42,057 bases of DNA from an uncultured Acetatifactor sp. (GCA_910587755.1 CAJUNZ010000014.1:1-42057); one strand, 5' to 3'; shown: positions 1-9,030, numbered from the stretch's first letter. Notes: generated by a model not told the origin, from the sequence alone. Translations and numbers: made by a program.

Positions 1-78
1 CCTTGAAGATATAAGGTTTGTAATAAAAAACATAGAGGTAGATTTGACACTACCGCTTGGCTTTTGGAGGAACATATA

Positions 79-855
79 ATGAGAAAACCCCCAATATTTA
101 TTTTTGATTTAGACGGCACTTTGTTAAGAAATGATAAAACCTTATCTGAATATACATTAGAAATATTATGCAAATGTAAAAAATACGGGTATTTAATCGG
201 CATTTCAACATCAAGGGGCGAACAAAATTGTTTGGGCTTTTTAAGAAAAATGAAGCCAGATATTCTTATTTCCAGCGGAGGGGCATTGGTACGGGTAAAC
301 GAAAAAATTATCTGTTCTTCTTCCTTTTCGGCAATAGAGACGAAAAACTTTATAGAATCAGCAAGAAAAATATGCGGTATGGATTGTGAAATTACGGTTG
401 ACACATTAGAGGCACATTATTGGAATTATAAAACCGATCCAAAAGAGCAGGATAAAAGCTGGGGAGACAGTATATATACGGACTTTGCAGACTTTAAGCA
501 CGAAGCTTTGAAGATATGTGTTGAGATACGCCATCCTAACTTGGCACAGAAATTGTGTGAACATTACTCAGAGCTTGACAGCCAGCATTTTTCGGATGGC
601 GACTGGTATAAATTTACGAAAAGCGGGATTACAAAGGAAAAGGCAATATTAGCAGTATGTGAAGCATGTCATGCAGATGTATCGGAAATTGTTGCTTTTG
701 GAGATGATTATGCAGATATGGGTATGTTAAAGCTATGCGGCATTGGTGTTGCAATGGATAATGCGGTACAAGAGGTCAAAGACATTGCTGATGATATCAC
801 ACTTTCAAATGAAGAGGATGGAGTAGCTGTTTATTTAGAAAAATGGATAGTTTGA
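79..855 (+). CDS. Cof-type HAD-superfamily phosphatase
   Basis: Predicted soluble phosphatase of the haloacid dehalogenase superfamily, Cof/YbjI-like group, which usually hydrolyse sugar phosphates or related metabolites. Visible motifs are FDLDGTLL at residues 9-16 (nucleophile D10, acid D12), a mid-protein C2-type cap region, ITKEKA carrying the motif III lysine, and GDDYADMGML as the motif IV metal-binding aspartates. The length of 258 residues fits the family. The ATG at 79 is chosen because GGAGG at 66-70 lies 8 bases upstream; an in-frame TTG at 64 would sit before that site. The gene is clearly more AT-rich than everything from about 1.1 kb on, which suggests a different origin. The substrate cannot be told from sequence. 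Confidence 0.88.
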   Translation: MRKPPIFIFDLDGTLLRNDKTLSEYTLEILCKCKKYGYLIGISTSRGEQNCLGFLRKMKPDILISSGGALVRVNEKIICSSSFSAIETKNFIESARKICGMDCEITVDTLEAHYWNYKTDPKEQDKSWGDSIYTDFADFKHEALKICVEIRHPNLAQKLCEHYSELDSQHFSDGDWYKFTKSGITKEKAILAVCEACHADVSEIVAFGDDYADMGMLKLCGIGVAMDNAVQEVKDIADDITLSNEEDGVAVYLEKWIV

Positions 856-1095
856 GGAAAATTGCAAAAACAGAAAAATGCGACGTATACATAGTGACGA
901 TTGCTGCATTGCTGTATGATAATCCTATGCTAGAAGTGATAACTGATGAAAAGTTCAAAAAAAAGGGGACTGGCAGCACAGCGCTTAGATTACGCAAAAG
1001 AGATTGCCATAAAAGAAAACTGCTGTAAAATGATGTTGCTCACAGGCTCTAAGAAAAAAGTACATTGGGGTTTTTACTGAAAGCCAGGCAAGGGG
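850..1095 (+). pseudogene. GNAT acetyltransferase remnant (frameshifted)
   Basis: Remains of a GCN5-related N-acetyltransferase. One frame carries MLEVITDEKFKKKG (to about 965), resembling the strand and pyrophosphate-loop region of GNAT proteins. From 967 the next frame continues with LDYAKEIAIKENC and KMMLLTGSKK, typical of the following helix and strand. The frame changes at an A8-G4 homopolymer run (957-968), and a TGA at 1078 interrupts where an FYEKAGY-like motif is expected. The N-terminal part of the family is missing because the HAD gene ends at 855. The 61-codon open frame at 843-1028 is part of this remnant and probably not a functional gene. The frameshift could be a sequencing error, but the extra stop and missing N-terminus argue for real decay. 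Confidence 0.6.
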
Positions 1096-1136
1096 ACGGT
1101 TGACTGACTGTCCGGTGCGGAAAGGGGAGGAGTCTG

Positions 1137-1802
1137 ATGAAGAGGGTTTTGGTGGTGGACGATGAAAGGGATATCAGGCTGTTGTTAAAGGAAACCCTTG
1201 CTATGGAGGGATATGAGACCGATTTGGCGGCGGACGGCGCGGAGGCGGTACGGCTGCTGGAAAACGGGCCGGATTTAATCCTGCTGGATATATGTCTGCC
1301 GGATATGGACGGATACCAGGTGTGCCGGGACATACGCTCCCGCACAGACGCGCCGATTGTCTTTTTGTCCGCCAGGGTGGAAGAGGCGGACCGTATTATG
1401 GGCCTGAAAGTAGGCGGGGACGATTATATCATGAAACCTTTCAGTATGGACGAGCTGCTGGCCAGGATCGAGGCCCATTTCAGGCGGGAGGAGAGGGCTG
1501 CGGGAAGGGAACTGCGGGAAGGGATATTGCAGGTGGACTTTGCCGGACGAAGGATATTGGTGGAAGGGCGGGACGCGGGACTGACCCGGACGGAGTATGA
1601 CATAGCGGAGCTTTTGTTCACCCATAAAGGGAATGTTTTCGACAGGGAGCGGATATATGAGCGGGTAAGGGGCTATGAAAGGGAGGCGGACGCCGCAATC
1701 GTCACGGAGCATATACGCCGCATCCGCAGGAAGCTGGAAAACACGCAGGGGCAGGAATATATTGAGACGGTATGGGGGGTGGGATATCGATGGATTGGTT
1801 AG
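1137..1802 (+). CDS. OmpR/PhoB-family response regulator
   Basis: DNA-binding response regulator of 221 residues. The receiver domain (residues 1-115) has the acidic pair D8/D9, phospho-acceptor D51 in LILLD, S78 in the switch position and K100 in the IMKPF motif. A winged-helix effector domain of the Trans_Reg_C type follows (about 125-221), ending in the typical ETVWGVGYRW motif. The ATG at 1137 follows a GGGGAGG site at 1124-1130. The stop codon overlaps the start of the kinase gene, so the two are translationally coupled. The likely target, by position, is the ABC exporter operon downstream; this is inference. Confidence 0.95.
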   Translation: MKRVLVVDDERDIRLLLKETLAMEGYETDLAADGAEAVRLLENGPDLILLDICLPDMDGYQVCRDIRSRTDAPIVFLSARVEEADRIMGLKVGGDDYIMKPFSMDELLARIEAHFRREERAAGRELREGILQVDFAGRRILVEGRDAGLTRTEYDIAELLFTHKGNVFDRERIYERVRGYEREADAAIVTEHIRRIRRKLENTQGQEYIETVWGVGYRWIG

Positions 1803-3001
1803 AGAAAATGGCGGGAGAGCTGACAGGGCGTATGAAAGATGCCTCTCTGGCCAAGAGCCTCTTCTATTATATGGCCGGGGGTTGTGTGGCGGGGCTGATT
1901 GTCTGGATTTTTGCCAGGAATTTGGGCGGAATCTGGTATAGGGTGCTTGCTGGGGAGTCTATTGCCGACTGGAGCCAGCGGCAAAGCAGCCAGGTATATG
2001 CCAGAAGGGATATCACAAGTCTGCTTTGGCTGATATACTGGTCCGGCCAGTATATTTTTGTGCCGGCCGCCTGTATGGCTGCCGGATGGGGATTCCTGCA
2101 CAGAAAGCTCTATCCGGCTCTGGATGTGGTGAGGAACGGCTTGAATTATATGGCATTAGGGGATTACGGGCGTGAAACGGCATATTTTGCCGGGGACGAG
2201 ATGGGAATGCTCTGCCGTGACCTGGAACGGCTCCGCAGGCGGCTGGCGGAGGAAAAGAGAGATAAATGGGCAGACGAAGAAATTCAGCGCAGGATTAACG
2301 CGGCGTTCGCCCATGATATCCGCACGCCTTTGACGGTTATCTCAGGATGTACGGAGTTCCTGCAGCATTATGTGCCCAAGGGCAGGGTGTCCCGGGAGGA
2401 AATACTCCAAAAGCTTTCCGTCATGCGTCATCAGGAAGAGCGGCTGTTACGCCATTGTGCCACCATGACAAAGATTTTCCGGGAGGAGGCCAGAGAAGTC
2501 TCGGGAAGATGGATTTCGGGAGGGGGATTTACGGAGGGACTGGCCGCGGAAGCCAGGGAACTGGCGGCCCGGAAGGGGATGACCTGTAAGGTGTCGGTCC
2601 GGAACATCTACACAGAGATGTTCGCGGACGCAGGACTGATAGAAGAGGTTTTTGACAACCTGGTTTCCAACGCTCTCCGCTATGGGGTGGAAGGCATTGA
2701 GGTGGAGATGCGCTGTGAGGAGAGAATGTTTGTGATATATGTGGCTGACGACGGGAGAGGCTTTTCGGACAGGGCGCTGCGCCATGCCACGGAGCCTTAT
2801 TTTAGTGAGGACAAGGAGGACGGGGAACACTGCGGAATCGGTCTCTCCGTCTGCCGGATGCTCTGCGAGAAACATGGCGGCGGCCTGAGGCTGGTCAACA
2901 GCATTGGGGGAGGGGCGATTGCTTCCGCGGAATTTCTGGTGGCCGAACGTTACGGTGGGCGGATTACACGGCTTCCAGGCGTCCGCATGCCGGTGGAATG
3001 A
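1790..3001 (+). CDS. Two-component sensor histidine kinase
   Basis: Membrane sensor kinase of 403 residues and partner of the preceding regulator. Two hydrophobic segments (about residues 20-45 and 80-105) flank a short extracytoplasmic loop, and a HAMP-like linker follows. The H-box HDIRTPLTVISG places the phosphorylated histidine at H175. The catalytic domain shows NLVSNALRYG (N box), DDGRGFS (G1) and GIGLSV (G2). The ATG at 1790 is chosen over 1772 because a GGGGGGTGGG stretch at 1774-1783 can serve as its ribosome binding site; it overlaps the regulator by 13 bases. The small sensor loop and the adjacent ABC-2 exporter resemble antimicrobial-peptide sensing and resistance modules, but the signal is unknown. 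Confidence 0.93.
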   Translation: MDWLEKMAGELTGRMKDASLAKSLFYYMAGGCVAGLIVWIFARNLGGIWYRVLAGESIADWSQRQSSQVYARRDITSLLWLIYWSGQYIFVPAACMAAGWGFLHRKLYPALDVVRNGLNYMALGDYGRETAYFAGDEMGMLCRDLERLRRRLAEEKRDKWADEEIQRRINAAFAHDIRTPLTVISGCTEFLQHYVPKGRVSREEILQKLSVMRHQEERLLRHCATMTKIFREEAREVSGRWISGGGFTEGLAAEARELAARKGMTCKVSVRNIYTEMFADAGLIEEVFDNLVSNALRYGVEGIEVEMRCEERMFVIYVADDGRGFSDRALRHATEPYFSEDKEDGEHCGIGLSVCRMLCEKHGGGLRLVNSIGGGAIASAEFLVAERYGGRITRLPGVRMPVE

Positions 3002-3169
3002 TGATTCAGCAAAGGCTTGGAATTGCTTAAGGGTTTATTTAGGAAACGTAGGGTTTTTGTAGATATTTTTCCACTATACTTTCGGATGTAGAAAGTGTGG
3101 GAAGAATTTCTGAATCTCACACTCGGATTGTCAGGGAAGTTTGGAAGTAAAGGGAGAAAGGAAAATGCT

Positions 3170-4042
3170 ATGGCGGCACAGATTCAGATTCATAACCTAT
3201 CAAAGTCCTTTGGAAAAAAGCAGGCGCTGCGGCAGGTGGACCTGACCATAGGGGAGGGTATGTTCGGCCTGCTGGGGCCCAACGGGGCCGGTAAAACCAC
3301 ATTCATGAAAATCCTTACCACTTTGCTGCGGAAGTCGGAAGGAGAGGTGGTAATATGCGGCGTGCCTGTGGAGCGCGCCACGGAAGTACGAAGGATGACC
3401 GGCTATCTGCCCCAGGATTTTTCCATGTACGGAAATATGTCCGCACAGGAGGCGCTGGACTATCTGGCGGCGCTTTCCGGCATGTCCAGGGCTCAGCGCA
3501 GGGAGAAGGTGCCTGAGATGCTGGAAAAGGTCAATCTGCTGGAACAGAAATCCACCCGGGTGAAGGCCATGTCGGGAGGGATGAAGCGCCGGCTGGGCAT
3601 TGCGCAGGCTATCATACACGACCCCAGGGTGATTATCGTGGATGAGCCGACAGCGGGCCTGGATCCGGAGGAGCGGGTGCGTTTCCGCAACCTGCTGTGC
3701 GAGATCGCCAGGGACCGCATCGTGCTGCTTTCCACCCATATCGTGGGCGATATTGAGGCCACCTGTGAGAATATCGCGGTCTTGAACAAGGGGGAGGTGA
3801 TTTTCCGGGGGACGGTGGGGGAGCTTCTTCGCTCGGTGGAGGGGAAGGTGTACACCGTGGAAGTTTCCGCCCGGGAACTGGAAGCAGTGAAGCAGCGGTA
3901 TCTTGTTACGGGCATCTTGAATACAGGAAGCACAGCCAATGTGAAAATCATCTCCCAGGAGCCGCCTTTCGCCGGGGCGAAGCTTTGCGATGCGGATGTG
4001 GAGGACGCCTATATGCACCTGATGCATGGAAAAACCAGTTAA
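3170..4042 (+). CDS. ABC-2 exporter ATP-binding protein
   Basis: ATPase subunit of an ABC-2-type exporter, 290 residues. It shows Walker A GPNGAGKTT, the signature MSGGMKRRLG, Walker B VIIVDEPTAGLDP and the H-loop LLSTHI, then a C-terminal accessory domain typical of drug, bacteriocin or lantibiotic exporters. The ATG at 3170 is preceded by AAAGGA at about 3157-3162. An upstream in-frame start at 3095 has no comparable site, and an ATG at 3165 is out of frame. A TATACT at 3075-3080 could be the -10 of its promoter, but no good -35 was found. The 168-base gap after the kinase suggests a separate transcription unit, possibly controlled by it. Confidence 0.93.
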   Translation: MAAQIQIHNLSKSFGKKQALRQVDLTIGEGMFGLLGPNGAGKTTFMKILTTLLRKSEGEVVICGVPVERATEVRRMTGYLPQDFSMYGNMSAQEALDYLAALSGMSRAQRREKVPEMLEKVNLLEQKSTRVKAMSGGMKRRLGIAQAIIHDPRVIIVDEPTAGLDPEERVRFRNLLCEIARDRIVLLSTHIVGDIEATCENIAVLNKGEVIFRGTVGELLRSVEGKVYTVEVSARELEAVKQRYLVTGILNTGSTANVKIISQEPPFAGAKLCDADVEDAYMHLMHGKTS

Positions 4043-4137
4043 GCGCGCCACGGGATTTGGAACGGGCAGAGAAAAGGGCGGGTGAGGAATAGGACGGGGC
4101 AGGGAAACCGTAAATCATAGAAAGGATATGGTTCAAG

Positions 4138-5388
4138 ATGATTGGGACTTTGTTTGTAAAGGAATGCAGGCAGATATTGAAAAGCCTGGTTTATTATATA
4201 TATCTGGTGATTTTCGTGGTGTTTATCACCAGCCAGATGAGTGGGACGGAGTGGATAGACGAGTTGGATGAGCCACAGCCGGGACAGCAGAATTATGGGT
4301 ATGGGCTTTCCGACTCGGAGAGCGTTCTCATGGAGACGGGCCTGGAGAAGCTTTTTGAGGAAGTCAGGGGCAGAAGTTTTTTGACATATCCCTTCGGTTT
4401 TGCGAAGGATGTGGTGCCGGACAACAGCGAACTGGAGGAGATTACCGAGATTCTGGAATACTGCACCGGTACGGACATGATGGGGTTGGAGGAGGCTTAT
4501 ACCGCATACTGGATGGGAGTTGAGGGGGAGATGGTGGATTATGAGACATATATGCGCCATTTGGAGGGCTGGCATATCCCGGTCAGGGAAGGGCTTTCCT
4601 ACGATGAGTTTCTGGCTGGTATGGAGCAGGTGTCTCAGATTGTGGGCAAGGGGAGCATGTATGACGGCAGATATGCGCATTATGCCAAGGAACCCTTAAG
4701 CTATGAGGACGCAATGCAAAGCTATAGGGAATTGTGCGAAAAGGACGGGGTGACGGGGGCGCAGATGCGTCTGTTCTGCGATTATGCGGGTATCATCGTG
4801 GCGTTCCTTCCGATTTTCGTCGGGGTCGCCTCCTGCCTGCGCGACAGGCGCGCCAAGGCGGACGAGGTCATTTACTCCAAGGCGGTATCCGGTTTCACGC
4901 TGATGGCAAGCCGTTATGCCGCTAATGTGGTGATGGTGTTCGTTCCTGTGGTAATCTGGGCCTTTCTGGCACAGATGCCCTGTGTCTATGAGGCGGCCTC
5001 CCGGGGCATCGCCGCGGACGGATTTGCCTTTCTCAAATACAGTGTCATATGGCTGCTTCCGGTCATTATGGTCGTACTCTCGGCTTCTTTCCTGATAACG
5101 GAAGCCACGGACACCATTCTGGCGATACCGATCCTGTTCGCAGGGGGAATCGCCTCCCTGTTTTCGGCATCTATCCTTACCGGTGATTTCGGCTGGAAGC
5201 TGATAGCGCGCTGGAATGAATTTGGGGGGTACGGCCGATTTGCCCAGGAAGCGGGCCAGTTGTACCTGAACAGGGGTCTGTATGTGATTTTGGCGGCGGC
5301 GGGTATCTTTCTGACTGTGCCGGTATATGGGAAGAAGAGGGAAGGGGGTTCCGGGCCAAATGGAAAAATACAAAAAAACCGTGGGTAG
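4138..5388 (+). CDS. ABC-2 transporter permease (large subunit)
   Basis: Integral membrane subunit of the exporter, 416 residues. A single N-terminal membrane segment (about residues 17-34) is followed by a hydrophilic, probably extracytoplasmic region of roughly 180 residues rich in acidic and aromatic residues. Five or more membrane segments fill the C-terminal half. This one-loop-bundle layout is typical of ABC-2 permeases of the Nat/YhaP/Ycf class. The start ATG at 4138 follows AGAAAGGA. The gene lies 95 bases after the ATPase and overlaps the next permease. The cargo cannot be assigned. Confidence 0.8.
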   Translation: MIGTLFVKECRQILKSLVYYIYLVIFVVFITSQMSGTEWIDELDEPQPGQQNYGYGLSDSESVLMETGLEKLFEEVRGRSFLTYPFGFAKDVVPDNSELEEITEILEYCTGTDMMGLEEAYTAYWMGVEGEMVDYETYMRHLEGWHIPVREGLSYDEFLAGMEQVSQIVGKGSMYDGRYAHYAKEPLSYEDAMQSYRELCEKDGVTGAQMRLFCDYAGIIVAFLPIFVGVASCLRDRRAKADEVIYSKAVSGFTLMASRYAANVVMVFVPVVIWAFLAQMPCVYEAASRGIAADGFAFLKYSVIWLLPVIMVVLSASFLITEATDTILAIPILFAGGIASLFSASILTGDFGWKLIARWNEFGGYGRFAQEAGQLYLNRGLYVILAAAGIFLTVPVYGKKREGGSGPNGKIQKNRG

Positions 5389-5977
5389 TTTTCTGCGTTA
5401 TCAGTACCTGCCCCATCTGGCAGCCGCCGTAGTGTTCCAAATCGGGGCAGGGGCGATTCTGAGTTTTCGCAACCTGGATGCCCAGGGTGCGGCCAAGGTT
5501 ATGGAGATGTATGCCTGCCTGTGCGGAATTATACTGCTGATTCCGGTCTTTGTGCCGGAATCAGACAGGGCTGTCTGGCAGTTGGAGCAGTCCAAGATGA
5601 CTCCCATGTGGAAGCTGTACCTGGGGCGTGTGGCGGTGGCGACGTTGCTTGTGGCGGTGGTGGCAGGCATATTTATTCTGCGTCTGTGGGCTGGGGGCTC
5701 TCTTTTTTCGGTTTGGGTATTGTGGCGGGGGACCTTTAGCGAGTCATTGTTCCTGGGGGCGATCGGGTTTTTCGTCTGCGCAGTGACCAACCAGGTGGTT
5801 TTGGGATATATGGTGTCCGTGGCGTACTATGTGGCGAATATCGGCGCCGCGGACCGTCTGGGGAAATTTGGGCTGTACCCGATCCTGCGGGGAGATACCG
5901 CCACATGGCCCTGGCTGCTGGGGGCGGCGCTCCTGCTGCTGGGGGCAGGGATTTGGCTGCGGGAGAGGAAGCGCTGA
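5360..5977 (+). CDS. Second ABC transporter permease
   Basis: Small hydrophobic protein of 205 residues with about six predicted membrane segments, which fits a second membrane subunit of the ATPase/permease set upstream. The ATG at 5360 is preferred over 5327 because GGGAAGGGGG at 5339-5348 is well placed. It overlaps the preceding permease by 29 bases, which indicates coupled translation. No family-specific motif could be named. The call rests on membrane topology and operon position. Confidence 0.7.
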   Translation: MEKYKKTVGSFLRYQYLPHLAAAVVFQIGAGAILSFRNLDAQGAAKVMEMYACLCGIILLIPVFVPESDRAVWQLEQSKMTPMWKLYLGRVAVATLLVAVVAGIFILRLWAGGSLFSVWVLWRGTFSESLFLGAIGFFVCAVTNQVVLGYMVSVAYYVANIGAADRLGKFGLYPILRGDTATWPWLLGAALLLLGAGIWLRERKR

Positions 5978-6034
5978 GCGGAGGCTCCCTGCCCATTTTT
6001 CCAGATATATTCATAGTCCCAAAGGGGTATTATA

Positions 6035-6095
6035 CTGCAGACCGCCAGGATTTACAGTGGTGTACTCGTGAAAGCACCTGGCTGGCGGTCTGCAG
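6035..6095. repeat. 14-bp perfect inverted repeat
   Basis: The 14-bp arm CTGCAGACCGCCAG (6035-6048) is repeated exactly as its reverse complement at 6082-6095, with a 33-base loop. It lies in the 300-base gap between the exporter operon and the glycerol-phosphate module. No T-run follows on the + strand, so it is not a standard terminator. It could be a transcript-stabilising hairpin, a weak terminator or a protein site. Confidence 0.6.
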
Positions 6096-6153
6096 CCGCA
6101 AAAACACTCCGATCATCTTAAATTTCCTTGCTGAATTGTTATGAGAATCCACA

Positions 6154-6178
6154 CAAAACGCATAGAAAATGCGTTTTG
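6154..6178. other. 10-bp hairpin upstream of the glp-like module
   Basis: A perfect 10-bp stem, CAAAACGCAT at 6154-6163 with ATGCGTTTTG at 6169-6178, encloses a 5-base loop. It is some 36 bases upstream of the candidate promoter for the next gene. The 3' arm contains four T residues, so it could end transcription arriving from the exporter operon, or act as an operator. The rest of the 5978-6277 gap shows nothing else recognisable. Confidence 0.45.
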
Positions 6179-6213
6179 GAGCCTTCACTGCGGCGGCCCC
6201 GGCCGGACAGGGC

Positions 6214-6242
6214 TGGACGTTTTTGACAAGATTGGGTATAAT
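6214..6242 (+). promoter_or_regulatory. Candidate sigma-A promoter for the FAD oxidoreductase module
   Basis: A consensus -10 TATAAT at 6237-6242 has a weak -35, TGGACG at 6214-6219, at 17 bases. A perfect TTGACA at 6223-6228 is only 8 bases from the -10 and cannot pair with it. The start codon at 6278 is 35 bases downstream. Confidence 0.5.
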
Positions 6243-6277
6243 AAGCGGAGGAAAAAAGAGCGAAAGGATACAGGAAC

Positions 6278-7747
6278 ATGACAGACGTGATCATTGTGGG
6301 AGCGGGCGTGACAGGATGCGCCATAGCCAGAGAACTTTCCAGGTACAGCTGCAGCGTGCTTGTTCTGGAGCGGGCCTGGGACGTGTGCGAGGGAACCTCC
6401 AAGGCCAACAGCGGCATTGTCCATGCCGGATTCGACGCTGTGCCCGGCAGCTGGAAAGCCCGGCTGAACCTGGAGGGCAGCAGGAAGATGGAAGCTCTTT
6501 CTAAAGAGCTGGATTTCCCCTACAGAAGGAACGGTTCTCTGGTGCTGTGCTTTTGCCAGGAGGACCGGCAGGCCCTGACCAGGCTCTATGAACAGGGCCT
6601 GCGTAACGGAGTGGAAGGCCTTGAGATCCTGGAAGGAGAGGAAGTGCGGAAGCTGGAGCCCAATGTATCCGAGAAAGTGGTGGCTGCACTGCACGCTCCC
6701 TCCGGCGCCATTGTCTGCCCCTTTGGCCTTACCATTGCCCTTGCGGAGAACGCCGTGGAAAACGGTGTGGAGTTCCGCCTGGGCACAGAGGTGGAAAAGA
6801 TTGAACCGGTGGAGGGAGGCTACCGCCTGACCACCGCCAACGGTGTGTACGAGGCAAAAGCCCTGGTGAACGCCGCCGGGGTGTATGCAGATATTTTCCA
6901 CAATATGGTCAGCGGCCGTCCCATCCGCATTACCCCCAGAAAGGGAGAATACTGCCTTATGGACAGGAAAGCAGGAGCCTGCGTGGGACATACCCTTTTC
7001 CAGATGCCTACTGCCCTGGGCAAGGGGGTTCTGGTGACGCCCACCGTCCACGGCAACCTCCTCACAGGGCCCACGGCGGCGGATGTGGAGGACCGGGAGT
7101 CCCTGGGCACCACAAGGGAGGGGCTGGACGAGCTTCTGGGGCGCGCCGCCCTGAGCGTGAAAAATCTTCCCGTCAGGCAGGTGATCACTTCTTTCGCCGG
7201 ACTGCGCGCCCACGAAGGGGGAGGAGACTTTATCCTGGGACAGCCGGAGGACGCCCCAGGCTTTTTTGACGCTGCGGGGATGGAGTCCCCCGGTCTTTCC
7301 TGCGCCCCGGCGGTGGGAAGCTACCTGGCGGAGGAAGTGGGAAAATATTTATCTCTGGAGAAAAAAGCCAATTTTAAGGCTGTCAGAAAAGGGATTCCCT
7401 CCATGGGGGCGGCTTCCCCGGAAGAGCGGCGCAGGCTGGCGGCGGAGAATCCTCTCTATGCCAAGGTGGTGTGCCGCTGTGAGATGGTCACGGAAGGAGA
7501 GATTGTGGACGCCATCCGCCGCCCTCTGGGAGCGTCCACCCTGGACGGCGTGAAACGCCGCACCAGAGCGGGTATGGGCAGATGCCAGGCAGGGTTCTGC
7601 ACCCCCAGAGTCGTAGAGATCCTGGCCAGGGAGCTGGGACAGGATCCGGGGCAAATCACCAAACGGGGGCCGGGGTCGGAATTGCTGTCAGGCCATCACA
7701 AGGACGGACTGTGTGTACAGGTTTCAGGAGACAGGAGAGACGTATGA
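6278..7747 (+). CDS. FAD-dependent GlpA-like glycerol-3-phosphate dehydrogenase with BFD-type domain
   Basis: FAD oxidoreductase of the DAO fold, 489 residues, resembling the large subunit (GlpA) of anaerobic glycerol-3-phosphate dehydrogenase. That enzyme oxidises glycerol-3-phosphate to dihydroxyacetone phosphate. The N-terminal dinucleotide site is IIVGAGVTGCAIA, followed by KANSGIVHAGFD, typical of GlpA-type enzymes. The C-terminus carries a BFD-like [2Fe-2S] domain with C399 and C401 (CRC) and C436 and C441 (CQAGFC). The next two genes encode the partner flavoprotein and a DUF1667 protein, the arrangement seen in Clostridia. No glycerol kinase or facilitator lies nearby, so the substrate rests on family resemblance. 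Confidence 0.85.
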   Translation: MTDVIIVGAGVTGCAIARELSRYSCSVLVLERAWDVCEGTSKANSGIVHAGFDAVPGSWKARLNLEGSRKMEALSKELDFPYRRNGSLVLCFCQEDRQALTRLYEQGLRNGVEGLEILEGEEVRKLEPNVSEKVVAALHAPSGAIVCPFGLTIALAENAVENGVEFRLGTEVEKIEPVEGGYRLTTANGVYEAKALVNAAGVYADIFHNMVSGRPIRITPRKGEYCLMDRKAGACVGHTLFQMPTALGKGVLVTPTVHGNLLTGPTAADVEDRESLGTTREGLDELLGRAALSVKNLPVRQVITSFAGLRAHEGGGDFILGQPEDAPGFFDAAGMESPGLSCAPAVGSYLAEEVGKYLSLEKKANFKAVRKGIPSMGAASPEERRRLAAENPLYAKVVCRCEMVTEGEIVDAIRRPLGASTLDGVKRRTRAGMGRCQAGFCTPRVVEILARELGQDPGQITKRGPGSELLSGHHKDGLCVQVSGDRRDV

Positions 7748-9030
7748 AAAAAGATCTTGTGGTCATAGGAGGAGGCCCCGCAGGGCTTGCCGCGGCGGTG
7801 GCGGCCAGGGAGGCCGGGGTGGAGGATCTGCTGATTCTGGAGAGGGATACCAGACTGGGGGGAATACTGAACCAGTGCATTCACAACGGTTTCGGACTGC
7901 ACACCTTTGGGGAGGAGCTCACCGGGCCGGAGTATGCGGCAAGGTATGTGGAGAAGGCAAAGGCTCTGGGAATCCCCTGCAGTCTGGACACCATGGTGGC
8001 GGAGCTGTCAGCAATCCCCTGCGCCGGGCCCGGGGAGGCCAAAGTGGCGGTGACGGCTCTCAACCGGCAGGAGGGACTGTTTGCCATTGAGGCCCGGGCG
8101 GTGGTGCTGGCCATGGGCTGCAGGGAGCGTCCCAGAGGGGCGCTGAACATTCCCGGCAGCCGTCCTGGGGGAATCTACTCCGCAGGCACAGCTCAGCGGT
8201 TTGTGAATATTGAGGGTCGGATGCCCGGCAGGCAGGCGGTGATTCTGGGATCCGGCGACATTGGACTGATTATGGCAAGACGCCTGACGCTGGAGGGGGC
8301 CAGGGTAAAACTTGTGGCGGAGCTGATGCCCTACTCGGGAGGTCTGAAGAGAAACATTGTCCAATGTCTGGAGGACTTCGGGATACCCTTAAGACTTTCC
8401 ACAACCGTGGTGGAGGTCAGGGGCCGGGACCGGGTGGAAGCCGTGGTGGTGGCCCGGGTGGACCAGCGGGGGAAGCCCATTCCCGGCACGGAGGAGGAGA
8501 TCCCCTGTGACACCCTGCTTCTGTCCTGCGGCCTGATCCCTGAGAACGAGCTTTCGGAGAGCCTGGGAGCCGCCATAAATCCGGCCACCGGAGGGCCACT
8601 GGTGGATGAGAGCCTGGAGACAAACCAGGCGGGAGTCTTCGCCTGCGGCAATGTGCTGCATGTGCATGATCTGGTGGATTATGTGTCGGAGGAGGCGGCC
8701 CAGGCGGGTAGAAGGGCGGCGGCCTGGCTCCAGGGAGGACTTCCCCGGGCGGGGAGGAGGATTGCCGTCTGTGCCGGCCCGGGAGTCCGGTATACGGTGC
8801 CCGCCTTTGTGGATCCTGCCAGGATGGAAGAGCGGCAGGCGGTGCGTTTCCGGGTGGACAATGTGTACCGGGAGGGGGTTCTGGAGGTGGCTTTTGACGG
8901 CAGAGTGGTGGAAAGACGCAGAAAGAAAGTGATGGCCCCAGGGGAGATGGAGCAGATTTTCCTGAAGAAAGCCCATCTGGAGCAGGTCCGGGAACTGGGC
9001 AGCGTGCAGATATCCGTCTGCCCAAACTGA
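7744..9030 (+). CDS. FAD/NAD(P)-dependent pyridine nucleotide oxidoreductase (GlpB-position subunit)
   Basis: Flavoprotein of 428 residues with an N-terminal FAD site LVVIGGGPAGLAAAVAA (about 5-21), a second dinucleotide motif ILGSGDIGLIMARR in the middle and GVFACGNVLHVHD near the C-terminus, which contacts FAD in this family. A conserved-looking cysteine lies in LNQCIH. It probably passes electrons between the dehydrogenase upstream and a carrier or NAD(P). The ATG at 7744 overlaps the upstream stop in an ATGA arrangement and follows AGGAGACAGGAG. Confidence 0.87.
   Translation: MKKDLVVIGGGPAGLAAAVAAREAGVEDLLILERDTRLGGILNQCIHNGFGLHTFGEELTGPEYAARYVEKAKALGIPCSLDTMVAELSAIPCAGPGEAKVAVTALNRQEGLFAIEARAVVLAMGCRERPRGALNIPGSRPGGIYSAGTAQRFVNIEGRMPGRQAVILGSGDIGLIMARRLTLEGARVKLVAELMPYSGGLKRNIVQCLEDFGIPLRLSTTVVEVRGRDRVEAVVVARVDQRGKPIPGTEEEIPCDTLLLSCGLIPENELSESLGAAINPATGGPLVDESLETNQAGVFACGNVLHVHDLVDYVSEEAAQAGRRAAAWLQGGLPRAGRRIAVCAGPGVRYTVPAFVDPARMEERQAVRFRVDNVYREGVLEVAFDGRVVERRRKKVMAPGEMEQIFLKKAHLEQVRELGSVQISVCPN

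Noticed and set aside
843..1028. A 61-codon reading frame as an intact small gene
   Set aside because: Its text is half a GNAT domain and the rest continues in another frame, so it is part of a pseudogene.
6035..6095. The 14-bp inverted repeat as a classical terminator
   Set aside because: There is no T-run after the 3' arm on either strand and the loop is long.
6223..6242. TTGACA at 6223 and TATAAT at 6237 as one promoter
   Set aside because: The spacer is only 8 bases; the -10 is better paired with TGGACG at 6214.
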